Positions 45,318 to 56,047 of a DNA stretch of 64,000 nucleotides are shown here, piece after piece; positions within the stretch are counted from its first letter, which is position 1, and each line of letters starts with the position of its first letter. This DNA comes from Diplodia intermedia (lineage: Eukaryota; Ascomycota; Dothideomycetes; Botryosphaeriales; Botryosphaeriaceae). The position numbers and the translations under genes are program-made. The stretch covers positions 62,001 through 126,000 of the forward strand of contig JAKEKT010000061.1 of NCBI GenBank assembly GCA_021495925.1. The letters run 5' to 3'. A model generated the notes under the pieces. It made no database searches, was not told the DNA's origin, and worked only from the letters and a program-made list of their open reading frames with translations.

Positions 45318-46037
45318 TTACTCTCGCTCGAGGGCATCCGCCATATCACCCAAAGTGTTGAATTTCCAATTGTAGACTTCCCCAGCCCGGTTGCCCATGA
45401 TTGCCCCAGGCCTCACAATCCAACTCGACTTTATTCCCATTTCCCTCGCAGGATGGTGATCGTGGAACTGACTCTGCGCCGTTTGCAACACCTGCTCCTT
45501 CTTGATCCCAAAGGTTGCCTCAACCTCACGCAGCATATGCTCAAAGTTGCGCAAGTCCGGCTTGTAGCTGCCGACATCTTGAGCTGTGATGACCAGGTCG
45601 AAGGGCACGCCCTGCAAAGGGCCGGCATTGGTCCTGGAGAAAGAATCGCGGTCGACATTTGACAGCACCACCAACTTGTAGTGCTTGCTCAGCCGGTGCA
45701 GCGCGTCCACCGTGTCCGGAAAGGCTGGCCAGCTGCCCACGGACCGGCCAAAAGCCTCGTTCTGTGCTGCAGTCGGTTCTTGCAGCCCGAGTTGCTCGGC
45801 GACTTGTGGGTGGATGGTTGTGAGCAGTTGAGCGTAGCGCATGCCGGGGTCTTTGGCCTGCTGTGTGCGTTCCGCCTCGTGGTACACGTGCAGCAAGTGC
45901 TCGCGTGAGAAGCTGGCGCTGTTGGCGTCGAGCAGCGGCTGCAGCCCGGCCACCACGCCCGATTCCCAGTCGATGAGGGTGCCGTAGACATCAAAGCAGA
46001 GGAGGCGGAAGTCGGAGAGTTTCGACATGGTGGACAT
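45318..46037 (-). CDS. HAD-superfamily hydrolase, 2-haloacid-dehalogenase type II-like
   Basis: Single exon. The start is set at the ATG at 46037 (MSTMSKLSDF), giving 239 residues, the usual family length; an open leader extends upstream to 46187 but is hydrophobic and unlike the family. HAD motif I is LCFDVYGTLIDWESG (nucleophile Asp). Motif II is KLVVLSNVDRDSF. The Lys motif is ITAQDVGSYKPDLRNFEHML. Motif IV is QSQFHDHHPAREMGIKSSWI followed by VRPGA. The cap helices SREHLLHVYHEAER and YAQLLTTIHPQVAEQLGL fit type II. Reactions in the family are hydrolytic dehalogenation or phosphate removal; the natural substrate here is unknown. Cytosolic. It appears intact. Confidence 0.9.
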   Translation of the reverse strand: MSTMSKLSDFRLLCFDVYGTLIDWESGVVAGLQPLLDANSASFSREHLLHVYHEAERTQQAKDPGMRYAQLLTTIHPQVAEQLGLQEPTAAQNEAFGRSVGSWPAFPDTVDALHRLSKHYKLVVLSNVDRDSFSRTNAGPLQGVPFDLVITAQDVGSYKPDLRNFEHMLREVEATFGIKKEQVLQTAQSQFHDHHPAREMGIKSSWIVRPGAIMGNRAGEVYNWKFNTLGDMADALERE

Positions 46038-47018
46038 TGAATGTAGTGTGATGGCGTTGATTGGAGTTTGAGACGATGGAAAGTGTGAAGCTGCGAAGCA
46101 AAAGAGCAGACTAAATAGGTAAGCGAACTCTTGCATGCCTAGAGACACGTGGCGATAAGCCGCCGAATAGCATGGACTGACCGGCAACGTACTCTTCCAG
46201 CCGAGATGTACGACCCCGCATTAACTTACCGATCTTCGATCTACCGACGCACCGGAAACCAGCGACCAGAGGGTCGATGCTCGAAGCGGTCTCGATATAG
46301 CGAAAATAAGTCAACAGCATACAGTGTTCAATGCAGTTGTTGCCAATTCTACGTCCATGGCTATCGTTGCGTGCTTTAATTTTAATTCAGTTGCCTGGTG
46401 CTGTCCCAAACGGAGACTAGTATCTCGGCACTTGAGCCATTCAGTTGAACCCCACGATGATAAAAAGAGCAGTTTCACGGATCAAGAACGCGTCGATTGC
46501 ATTATGCGGAGGCGGGACAAGTGTATTGTGTAAGGGCGAAGACACAAGAGTAATAGAAGAGTCGAGATGTGGGGTAGAATGCAACAATCCCTTAACAACA
46601 AAGGGAAACATGTTGGACCCAGTCCGCTATAGCACTGAAAAGAGGTGGCAGTGCCATCCTCTAACAGAGAAAAGGAACACGGTCAGGGTGGTCGTCGAAA
46701 CTCGTAGGACGGGTCCCGGTCTCTGTCGATACGGGAACTGAACGAGTACGAGATATACGTAAAATCACTGATTCGCCAATGCTTGATCTTTCGAATACGA
46801 ATATACGTATTTGGATCATCTGCACGAACTAGCAGAACTATCTCCGTTTCAACTGTCGGGACACGTCACTTTTGCAGCAATTGTAATCAAAAAAATGTAG
46901 TCTACTGAATGCACTACCGGCCCTAAGAAAATCCAGCCATTGAACGCTCAGCGACTCGCCCTCATCTTTTTGTAGCAGTTTTCTTGCCTACCCCTGCCTG
47001 CTGCCGATTGCAAAAGCT
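46038..47018. other. Gap, no gene seen
   Basis: Promoter of the HAD gene and 3' region of the RTA1 gene. Short open frames only. Confidence 0.5.
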
Positions 47019-47920
47019 TCAAACCAAAGGTATCTGTGAGTCTTTCAAGTGACCAGCTTTCAGCGCATGCCGAGCCTTGTACCTCAGCTGGCCCGGGTGT
47101 AGGACCAGCAGGACGACGACAATAGCCAGCATTATGCAGCCATCGAGAACATAGAGGTATGCCTCGTTCGATTGGATCTGTCCTTCGGAACCCTGGTTGT
47201 ACTCGATGATACGAGTGATGTTTCGGATGATGAAAAGAAGGCTCCCGGTGTAGAGACCGTAGAGATAACGCTGCCACTTGAGCTCGTTGAGCGGGGCCTC
47301 AGGCGGTGGCGAGCTCACCATGCGCTTCTGGAAAGAGGCTGTCCACACGGCGAAGAAAGAAAAGGCAACCACCTGCAGGATCAGACCAATCATGATGGTC
47401 GTCTTGCCCTGGCTTGCTTGGGTGGCGTCCTCACTGCCTGACATGATGGCTCCTGCGACCTGGGTTGCGAAACAGGTGATGTCGATGAGGACGAAGAGCT
47501 TGGTCAGCAGCCGGGGACTCGGGATCAGGTCTTCGCTGCCCAGGACTCGTGCGATACGGCGAGGTGACATGTAGAAGCTCGCTGCGAGGAATGGGGGCGC
47601 TGCGAGTAGTAGCAGGTTTTGTAGGAGGAACGGCAGCGTCTGTCGTATATTGTCATGGGATTGGGATCGGAAGTAGTAAGCGGCGGCTTCCACTGTTGAT
47701 GTGATTGCTGGTTAGCCCAAGGCCTCTTCACCAAAGTGCACCTTCTTTACTTACTTCCGCAGCCGATGATGAGAGGGAGAGGGAAGAAAGATCGGTATGG
47801 GATCATCATGACCAGATGGGCCACAGCAATGACCCCGAACATGCCCAGGAATGCGAACGCTGGAGGCTTCGCCGGATTGTATGGGTAAAGGTTAAAGGGG
47901 GCATATCCTTCTTTCGTCAT
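47019..47920 (-). CDS. RTA1-family membrane protein
   Basis: Exons 47920-47755 and 47692-47019 (62-nt GT-AG intron) give 279 residues. The start is the ATG at 47920 (MTKEGYAPFNLYPYNPAKPP), which begins the typical YxPS-like RTA1 opening; a longer open frame upstream to 48031 is Ser/Leu-rich leader. About seven membrane segments follow, including AFAFLGMFGVIAVAHLVMMI, LPFLLQNLLLLAAPPFLAAS, IMIGLILQVVAFSFFAVWTA and LDGCIMLAIVVVLLVLHPGQ. The family signature near TM6 is present (LFIIRNITRIIEYNQGSEGQ). RTA1 proteins are fungal multi-pass proteins linked to sterol/lipid stress (7-aminocholesterol resistance) and lipid export. The 19-bp repeat array begins about 620 bp upstream of the start. Confidence 0.9.
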
Positions 47921-49167
47921 GGTGTCTGAGGGCAGAAGATGGCGTGATATAGAACTCAGAAAACTGGCAACGAGAGTTTGAAGAGAGTCGGTAAAGTGTG
48001 TAGAAGAAAGAAGTGTCGAGGAGAAAGTCAAGCAGAAAAGGCGCCTATTCTTTTATCTGGTGGAACGCGGTCCGACCGTCTCGTTTACGGCCGGCCGATT
48101 TTACGTATCTTTTTGCGTATTGTATAACGCGTCGCTCCCGGCGATCCGCTAAGACCTTAAAGTGTTAGTATCGAACAAGCTACCCCTTGTTGCGTACCTG
48201 ATAATCTAAAGCTGGGTAGCTATACTAATTTCGGGCTTCCTAGAAGAAAAAAGAAAGATGAGTTTGTAACCGCGACGCCGGAATCGGTGCACAGGCCTCG
48301 CTTCAAGTAGCGACTCATGATACTCACGGCCCCTCTTCTCATAAACACTGAAGTTTGTTGGTTCTGGACGACGTTCCTGACCCCTTCGGTTTAACTCGGT
48401 TGCTCTAATACTCTTCTCCAGATACACCTTCGTTCATATTCAGATACCCATTGTCCTCGAAATCCAGAGTCATCGCAGGCCAGAATGACTGGATGCTGTT
48501 GCTGTGAAAAATGAAGCGGTAATCCAAACTTGATGTGTGGTCATAAAATGACGAAAGAGTCATATCATGACGGTGCTGTCATAGAATGATGGCGCTGTTA
48601 CTGAACGAGGAAAATTGTCATATTGTGACTGTACTTGCAGAAAGTGACGAACGGTTTGGTTTGAGCCTGATATGTCCCACTACCGGGTTCCACAATGACA
48701 ATACGCATTCTCAATCAAATACCCACATGCTACTGTGACGATCATCTTTATGCAGTACCTGCGCACGCCTTTCATCACGTAAGCGGCCGGGGACGATGAG
48801 AGTGTGCGATCCCAGAGCAAGAAGCCTGATCCCGTACAGCCATAGATATGCGAGAGTATTATTCACCCAAAATCCGCAGGCGGTTTGGACCGTAAGCCCA
48901 CTGATAGACTTTTGGCAAACAGTCAAAGTCATGCATTTGAAGAAAAGTCACAGGGTCCGGATTTGGCTTCGGATATGACTCCGACAGTGTGGTTGGGGCA
49001 ACAGGCCGGATGATCGACCCCAAAAGCCTCCGGGAAGGCCATTAGCCGATATTCTTGCCAGGAAAACCTCTTAAGCCTTAGTACCGCTTAACAACCCTCT
49101 GTCTTTCGCATGTCGTCACTTATGTGTTCCCTTCTCCGCTGACTCCAGCACTGTTGTCTCCCGCCTG
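47921..49167. other. Gap holding the palindromic repeat array
   Basis: Upstream region of the RTA1 gene. It contains the 19-bp-period array at 48540-48654, described separately. No gene-like frame above 75 codons has features. Confidence 0.55.
48540..48654. repeat. Array of about six 19-bp units, each built on GTCAT-N3-ATGAC
   Basis: Units start at 48540, 48559, 48578, 48597, 48617 and 48636, a period of 19, 19, 19, 20 and 19. The first two contain perfect palindromes (GTCATAAAATGAC, GTCATATCATGAC). The third and fifth have one mismatch each (GTCATAGAATGAT, GTCATATTGTGAC). The fourth is degenerate, and the sixth keeps only the right half (GTGAC). Spacers between palindromes are six or seven bases. 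Related half-sites may extend the array to about 48476. A two-turn spacing of dyad sites looks like a protein-binding array, but a decaying minisatellite is equally possible. Confidence 0.75.
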
Positions 49168-49353
49168 CCGTAGAATCTCACGACATTCGCCCACTTGGCA
49201 CCAGGGATTAGTAGGCGGTAAGCTGTTCTGCCACCAATCAAACTCTAAGGTCTCGCACGGTCTCGCTCAAGGGCACTGTTTCATTGGTGGCAGAACGACT
49301 TACCGCCTACTAATCCCTGGTGCCAAGTGGGCGAATATCGTGAGATTCTACGG
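49168..49353. repeat. Foldback element with 71-bp inverted arms
   Basis: The left arm (49168-49238, from CCGTAGAATCTCACGA) and the right arm (49283-49353, ending TCGTGAGATTCTACGG) are reverse complements over 71 bases with three mismatches, all single-base differences. The loop is 44 bases (49239-49282). No clear target-site duplication flanks it and no coding capacity is inside. It resembles a MITE-like foldback or a recent inverted duplication. Confidence 0.85.
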
Positions 49354-49912
49354 TATGCAATGTTGTTTTCGTCTCGCTGTATTCGTCTTCATAATGTCGC
49401 TTCTTGAGATCGCGTATATCGACTCTTGATTTTCAGATTCAGCTTGCTTACCGCACCGCCAAACCTGTTCCGCAGGGCAAAGATGACCTTTCGGCCCGCC
49501 GAAAAAACATCCGACAGCGATCCACTCCCTCGTCCGCATGCGGGTTGCGGTGTAGTTGTAAAGATCGTCTCCCAACACGAAGGATCGCATCCAACACAAG
49601 CGAGTCTAAATTTACTGCATTTGGGCAGATCATCTTCCTCTTCAGGTTCCCCGCCAACTGTCTGCTGAGGGCACGTGCCTATACACCCAGTCACAGCCAC
49701 AATGAACGTACCACAGTTGGGGCCCGTCTCAAAACAGCCCCCAACAACTCCACCGCTGCAGCCAGCTTGCAGTGACACTCGACAGCGGTGACAGCGGTGA
49801 CGTTAGTAAGTAGGCAGACCAACAAACGAAAGACCATATATTAATCTGACCTTTACCCTTCTTCGCTGTCTTCTCGCTACAAGCACCCATCAGACACCGA
49901 TTCCCAGTTACC
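49354..49912. other. Gap, promoter of the GPI-type protein gene
   Basis: No gene recognised. A TATA-like ATATATT at 49836-49842 lies 71 bases upstream of the next start codon. Confidence 0.45.
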
Positions 49913-50834
49913 ATGCAGCTCAAACTCTCCGTTTTCCTCCTGGCCCTCTGCATCGGCGCTACCACGGCGAAGAAACGCACCCGGACCAAAATCGCCACCG
50001 TTACGACAACATCCGCCGTCGCGGAGCCCACGTCCTTCACCACCACAGTCATGAACCGCTTCAACTTGGACCGCATCGGCGCCACCGCCCACCCCCAAGC
50101 CTCCATAATCGATGTCAACACCGCCAGCCCCGACACGGTCACGTACCTCATCAAATGCTACACGCCCAACACCACCAGCACGACTTCCTCGTCGTCGTCG
50201 GCCTCCTCCTCCACCGGGAGCACCACCACCAGCGAGACAAGCACGTCTTGCAACCTCCCACCCGAAGGCGTCACGCTCGTGAACGGGCCCAACACGGCGG
50301 GCTACACGTATACAGCGACGAACTCGGGCGCGGCGAGCCGGATCCGTGAAGAGTGCACGATCATGTCGCCGTCGCCGACGGCCAACGCGAGCCTGACGTG
50401 TACGTGGATGGCGGACGGCCCGGCTGTGACGGCGCCGATGACGAACGTCAAGACGCTGGAGCCGGCCACCATTCGGTCCATGGAGATGAATGTGACGGCG
50501 GGAGTGCAGAAGCTTCAGGATGCCAAGGCGGCGTATAGTTCGAGTGCGGCGGGTAAGTTTCTGTCCATCTCTTGCTGCGTTCCGTTTTTTTTTTTTCTCG
50601 CCTTCCTTTTTCGTCTTCACAACTTCTTTGTTCTTTTGATTTGGCCCTCTTTCGACGGGAGTCGATGCGGCTTTGCGAATTTTTGCTGACTTTTCCGCGT
50701 ACACAGCTGCGAAGACGGCATCGTCGACAGGTGGTGCTGCTGCCGCTACTGCTGTCACTGGTCCGCTTAACATGCTTCCCGCGGTAGGCATGGCTGGTGC
50801 CGTGGGTGTACTTGTTGCTGCAGTAGGGCTGTAG
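49913..50834 (+). CDS. GPI-anchored Ser/Thr-rich cell-wall protein
   Basis: Exons 49913-50552 and 50707-50834 (154-nt intron, donor GTAAGT) give 255 residues. The N-terminal signal peptide is MQLKLSVFLLALCIGATTA. A Ser/Thr cluster of about 25 residues lies near residues 87-112, and CNLPPEGVTLVNGPNTAGYT and REECTIMSPSPTANASLTC hold the Cys residues. The C-terminus has a small-residue region (SSTGGAAAATAV) followed by a hydrophobic end (MAGAVGVLVAAVGL) with no basic tail, which is a GPI-attachment signal. Without the second exon the protein would read into unrelated sequence, so the intron is needed. The role is probably structural or adhesive at the wall; the specific family is not recognised. 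Confidence 0.8.
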
Positions 50835-52098
50835 ATGAGACGCACTACCACCGCATGGACGCCCCAAGGCTGGCCACGGCCTTGACAACGCTGTGAGCCG
50901 AGGCTCTCCGAGTTGACAGGACATGTTCCCGGTTTCTTTGGAAGCGGACTTTTTACCAGCCATGATCGTCAGGGAGAAATACAAACAGGTCCAGTGGAGC
51001 TGGATGGGGCACGTAGACCGCCGAGTTGCTGTTAGTGTTGACTCGTGGTTGGGGGTTCTTTACGACGTTAACGTTGGGGACGAGGGAAAGAGAACGAATT
51101 TTGCAGAAATCTTATTCATTGCCCTTCGAGAGTCCCGGGACGAGCTTTGAGATGTGAGAAATTTGTCGTGACAAGCAAGCCTCTGCGGTCTTCGGCCAGG
51201 GCACATTATTCACCGATGCAATTCACTGTCCCAAGGTCCCCACCGTCTTTCTACGGGCGACGTGAACACCCTCTTCGCCTGGAACCGCCCACTGTCTTTC
51301 CTTATGTTGCGCTTGCCGTGACTTCGGAGAAGCAACGGACAATGCCCCACCATCTTAGACCCGAGAGCCTTGCACCTTCTCTGTCACGGCTTTGTGAGAA
51401 CCAAGAACTGCAACCATGTCACAACCCGTTGATAAGGGAACCGGTGGAACAGCAGATCGAGCGCCGACCTGCCATCGATACATGGCATGCCGCCAACCAA
51501 AGCCAAGCTACTTCAGACTTCTCCGTGGAGATGGTAGAAACGACGGAAAGGCGAACTATGACATGTAGGCAATTGTCTTTCGTGCAAGGCCATGCGGCGC
51601 ACCATACCGCCAGCTTGTCACACCTATTGGTATTGCCGCTGGCCGGCGTGTATCCCTTTGGCGATTCAATTACTGGAGCCATCTGGGCTGTTGCGGTGGG
51701 ACAGCGGGTAGTCATGAGGCTGAACCGGGATTTGAGCAATGTATTCTCGCTGTAATGACTTCGCCCATAGCAAATGGTTGTTCCTGTCTTTCTTCTCAAA
51801 GTCCTCCGTGCTAACTCAAGCTGTGAGGTTTCTTTCTACCCAAAGATGGAATCAGTAACCTGACGCAAATCTAACAGACAGTACTAAAAAGACACAACTA
51901 TCGTAGCCGAAAGCCGACTCGGCCAACCATTCGCCTGCTCCCACAAGCGGCCTTTGGGGACGGTATGCAGGCGGACTTCGACTTCACGCCGCCTTCGGCT
52001 CTGAAATAGGCCACCGCGGCCGCGGCACAGGGAGGCAGAACGCCATCACTCAAACTCAGCACGCAATCCCATCTTATTAACTTCAGTTTCACCCTCCA
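50835..52098. other. Gap, no confident gene
   Basis: The longest frame is 51147-51755 (+, 202 codons). It has no recognisable domain and no start or splice support, so I do not call it. Confidence 0.45.
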
Positions 52099-53334
52099 GT
52101 GGAACAGTCCGCAACAACTGCCAGCCGTCGAGCCATTACATCCCGACCCTTCAGTCCATATCAGTCTTGGGGTCGGCATCGTGTCTCCCGTCCTATCACC
52201 TTACGCAGCAGGTGTACCTCGATTCTGTCTCAAGTTCCACCATCGACTTCCAACTTGCATGAATCACTCACCTCAACCAAACCACTCAGACGTCACGCCA
52301 ACCACCCTTTCGTCACCCTCACATCGATTGCAGAGCCCTCATATTCAACTTCGAACGAACCATTGTCAACACCACACTTGGACGCATCACTATCTTTCAC
52401 CTCAATCTTATCACTCTCACTTACCATAACAGATAAATTGCTGGTGTCAGCTACCATGGGGAATTCCAATTCATTGTCCGCTTCGACGGCGTTACTCTCA
52501 CCCCTGGCCACTAAGCAGTCTCCATCACATCTCACCCCGACTAAATATCCCTCGCCAATCATGTCGAAGGAATTGAGCACAACAGCAACATCCAGATATA
52601 CCAGCCCCAGCCTTGATAGCGTAGCTGAGGACCAAGCAACAAGGCTACCCGACCTCGGCATCATTCCGACCTCGCCGACGAAGCCGCAGCAGCAGACGCA
52701 GGAGCAAGATCAGAAGCAGGACCCCAAGCCCAACGAAGGCCAAAGCGCCACTGCGAAGGCAAGCAGCGGCAGCAATACGAAGGCGAAAGAGGCCATCATT
52801 CCATACGAGCAGGTGCGTAAGTTTGAACTCGAACTGTACAAGGAGCTGCACCATTGGCGCTTTTATAGCAGAATGTTCCGCGGCTACGTATACATTCTCA
52901 CCTCCGCCTCCCGACCCAACCTCGTTAAGATAGGAATGGCGACCGATCCGGACAGACGCGTCAAGCAGCTCCGCCGCGAGTGCAAGTTACCGGACATGAA
53001 GATCGTCCACCTCACGAGGGAGCTGCAATGGCCGGAACGTCTCGAGACGCTAGTGCATTGTCAACTGGCAATGTTTAAGAGGGTTATACGGTGCGAACAT
53101 AGGGGTAGATTGAGGTCTCACAAAGAGTGGTTCGGATGCAGTCTGGAGACGGCGATGCGCGTTGTTGATGCGTGGGCGAGGTGGATGAGGAGGGAACCAT
53201 ATACATGCGGGGTCCTGAAGGAGTCGTGGACTCGGAAGGCTGACTTGCTAGTAAGCCGGTGGTCGGAGGATGACGAGAGCTTTGAGGAGATGTTTGCAAG
53301 GCATGTGCGGTGGATGGAGCAGGCTACAGATTGA
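52099..53334 (+). CDS. T5orf172 (GIY-YIG-like) domain protein
   Basis: Single exon, 411 codons from the first Met. A better-placed start may be MGNSNSLSAS (ATG at 52456, ctaccATGg), giving 292 residues. The leader and linker are Ser/Thr/Gln-rich (QQQTQEQDQKQDPKPNEGQ). The domain at about residues 263-370 of the long form has FRGYVYILTSASRPNLVKIG, DPDRRVKQLRRECKLPDMKI, ERLETLVHCQLAMFKR and HKEWFGCSLETAMRVVDAWA. This is the T5orf172/DUF1766 branch of the GIY-YIG nuclease fold, as in fission yeast mug113. The Y-V-Y-I-L and K-I-G positions are kept. Fungal members are uncharacterised; nuclease activity is inferred only from the fold. Confidence 0.88.
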   Translation: MEQSATTASRRAITSRPFSPYQSWGRHRVSRPITLRSRCTSILSQVPPSTSNLHESLTSTKPLRRHANHPFVTLTSIAEPSYSTSNEPLSTPHLDASLSFTSILSLSLTITDKLLVSATMGNSNSLSASTALLSPLATKQSPSHLTPTKYPSPIMSKELSTTATSRYTSPSLDSVAEDQATRLPDLGIIPTSPTKPQQQTQEQDQKQDPKPNEGQSATAKASSGSNTKAKEAIIPYEQVRKFELELYKELHHWRFYSRMFRGYVYILTSASRPNLVKIGMATDPDRRVKQLRRECKLPDMKIVHLTRELQWPERLETLVHCQLAMFKRVIRCEHRGRLRSHKEWFGCSLETAMRVVDAWARWMRREPYTCGVLKESWTRKADLLVSRWSEDDESFEEMFARHVRWMEQATD

Positions 53335-54069
53335 ATTTCCTCGCACTCAGATGGGATAGCTACAATATATTTCTCTTTCTTCTTTCCGCCCCCCAAGGTG
53401 GCCAACTAGCAACCAAAGACGAAGATAAGGTCCGATGTTTGGTTGGTTGCTTAATCTTTACAGATAGGCAAAGATCGTTGCCTGTTTGCTTTGCATATGT
53501 ACACGGACCACTATCTATGAGTTATGCCCCGATTCGGTAATAACCCCCCCCCTAGCCCCAACCTACCTCTAATCTAACCGAATCGGGGCAAAACGCGATA
53601 AGAGTGGCCCGCGTATACCCCAACCAAATAACCAAGCATTTCGTAAACAACCACGCCTCACGATCTTTGTTTGATTGATTGGATAAAACAAACAAAAATT
53701 TGCAAACATGGTTACTTGTTGCCCACCTTACCGCCCCCACACTAAACGCAGTCGACGCCAAATGCAGTGCGGTAATCCTGGAAAGCTCCAAAAATCAATA
53801 CCACGAGGACGACGCGGACCGCAACCCCGCCCGCCTACCCCGCTCATCACCCCACTACGACAAATATGTTCTGTTGGTCGACGGCTGATGCGTCCCGTTT
53901 CTTATCTCTCGACTGTCGGCTATCGGGTACTTAATTGGCGCTCCCCAACTCACTGCCTCGACTGCTCTTTAAAAAAGCCACGCAGACAGGAGAAGGGAAA
54001 AGGCAGTCCCTCTAGTAAAGACGATACAAAGAACTTGCCTTTCTTTGGAGCCACGCTTACAAGCACGCA
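53335..54069. other. Gap with a short perfect inverted repeat
   Basis: No gene seen apart from short frames. It contains a C-run at 53544-53552 and the inverted repeat at 53525-53590. The last 110 bases are the probable promoter of the SDR gene. Confidence 0.5.
53525..53590. repeat. 14-bp perfect inverted repeat around a C-run
   Basis: TGCCCCGATTCGGT at 53525-53538 is the exact reverse complement of ACCGAATCGGGGCA at 53577-53590. The 38-base loop starts with AATAA and a run of nine C. It could form a hairpin in RNA or be the paired ends of a very short element. Confidence 0.65.
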
Positions 54070-55245
54070 ATGCCGCCTGTTCCTCTTTCTCCCGCTCTGA
54101 GCAGCGAAGACGTGAACAAGCCCACGCCCGCGGAAAACCTGAAGGGGAAGAATGCATTGATTACTGGGGGTGCTTCGGGGATTGGACTCGCGATTGGGAC
54201 AGTCTTTGCAGAGAAGGGGTACGTCAGCCCACGCAACTCACAATACGAGACTTTTGACACATCTTCTCGAATACAGAGCCTACGTCACGTTAGTCGACTA
54301 CAACGAAGAAGGGGGCAACCAGCATGCCAAAGACCTGCAAGCCCGCGGACTGAAGTACGATGCCCTTCCATCTCCCCAGAGCCGTACACCTCTCCAGTCT
54401 GACAATCAAACCAACCGTCCAGCGTCCAATTCATCAAAGCCGACACCCGATCGTGGCAGTCACAAGTATCCGCTTTCAAAGCGGCGATCCGATTCCACCC
54501 CGCCCAAACCCTCGACACCGTCGTCGCCGGCGCCGGCAACTTCAGCGAGACATTCATCACGCCCGAGGAGCAGGGCCTCAGCTCCCTCGACGAGACCCCG
54601 GCGGAGCCCGCGACCGTAGCGTGGGAAACCAACGCCATCGGCACCGCCTTCACCGCCAAGCTGGCCCAGCTCTACTTCGAGCTGCCCCCACCACCCGGCG
54701 GCACCGTCGGCCGCTCGTCAGCCCCGACCGATGAGCCCAAATCCCTCATCCTGATCGCGAGCCTGGCGGCGTACGTCGACATCCCGTTCATGGCGGCGTA
54801 CACGTCGTCCAAGTACGGCGTGCGCGGCCTGTTCCGCAGCATCCGGACCATCTTCGCCGGCCGCGGGCACAGGGTCAACCTGATGGCGCCCTGGGCGATC
54901 CCGACGCCCATGACGGCGGAGTGGATTCCCATGTTCCGCGCGGTGGGCGCGGCGGAGGGGAATATGGGACAGGCGGTGTCGGCGGCGCTGAGGTTTGCGG
55001 CGGATCCGGATGTTAATGGTGAGTCTTCTCCCTTGCTGCTCTGTAAGGGGCTTGGGTGGAGGAGGGATGCTGACTTTTGAGAAGGCCGAGCTTTTGCTGT
55101 GGGTCCCCGCCGCGTACTGGATCTTGAAGATGAGCCGGAAGGATGGAACGCGGGTAAAGTGATGCGTGAGATGCTCGAGGGCGATATTGTTGGCTGGGAT
55201 GAGCATGTGGAGAAAATGTTGGGTTTTATGGGATTTAGTTTTTGA
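54070..55245 (+). CDS. Short-chain dehydrogenase/reductase (SDR)
   Basis: Four exons, 54070-54218, 54277-54354, 54423-55018 and 55085-55245, give 327 residues; all introns are GT-AG. The NAD(P)-binding TGGASGIG is at residues 32-39, after NALI. The acidic residue after beta-2 is in VTLVDYNEEGG, suggesting NAD(H) preference. The catalytic Ser region is SLILIASLAAYV, and Tyr/Lys are Y202/K206 in AAYTSSKYGVRGLF. NLMAPWAIPTPMTAEWI follows, in the position of the usual NxxxPG region. This is a classical SDR, similar to fungal 15-hydroxyprostaglandin-dehydrogenase-like enzymes. The substrate is unknown. The exon after the third intron (GRAFAVGPRRVLDLEDE) completes the C-terminus, so no break is present. 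Confidence 0.9.
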
Positions 55246-56047
55246 ACACGATCTGGGAAAAGACGGACTTGGGGAAGATCGTATAGTTCTGCCTGGGAAT
55301 CTGTGTCTAGCTATAGGTCTGATCGCTGGTACAACTGAAGCGATACGGAGAAATTCGGGAGTAGGCCAAGGCAAAAGTTGCGAAATTACGGTATCGATAA
55401 AGGGGTGGTAGGTAGCAAAATCTCCCACCCTTCCACATCTGGCTTACCGAGATCCCATACCCTACTCTATGTATAAAGAAACTCTTTGTCTCGATGCATT
55501 TATACTGTTTCGAAGCTTTGCTTTCATTTTCGATCGTATGTTTGTACTACCCGTATCTTGTTGTCTTGAACAGTCGTCACCCTATGTTCTTGTCACCTTT
55601 TCATCCCCTTTCTACTTCCACGTTATATTTGCCCCATTACTACATGATATGGCTATTGCATGCCCATACTGTTCGTACTGAGAAGAAACTTTTACTACTA
55701 AGAGCCGCTCTATACGGATTAAAGGCTTTTAATGTAAAACTCTTTTGTTTTTATCTCATCCTAAAATGTTCGCTTACGAGAGTCAGCCAGAGCTCTCGAT
55801 CCTTATCAGGAACAAGCTGTGGAGCGGATTATCAATCATGTTTCCGATAACATTCCGTCACCTTCCCGGGCGGGTGGCCGACTGCTAGGCTCTTACGTCT
55901 CATACGTCCCCGCAATTGCGCAATCGTCGGCATACATGGCAAATTGCCGATGGATTATTTCTTACCATCTCCCCCCAATTCTCAAGAGCGAACAGTCCAA
56001 GCATCTTCACACTTAGTTTTTGCCAATCTCCGACGACCTTCCTGCCA
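55246..56047. other. Gap, no gene seen
   Basis: 3' region of the SDR gene and promoter of the TPR gene. Short frames only; T-rich stretch 55500-55800. Confidence 0.5.

Noticed and set aside
51147..51755. 202-codon plus frame between the GPI-type and T5orf172 genes
   Set aside because: No domain, signal peptide or intron support; too weak to call.
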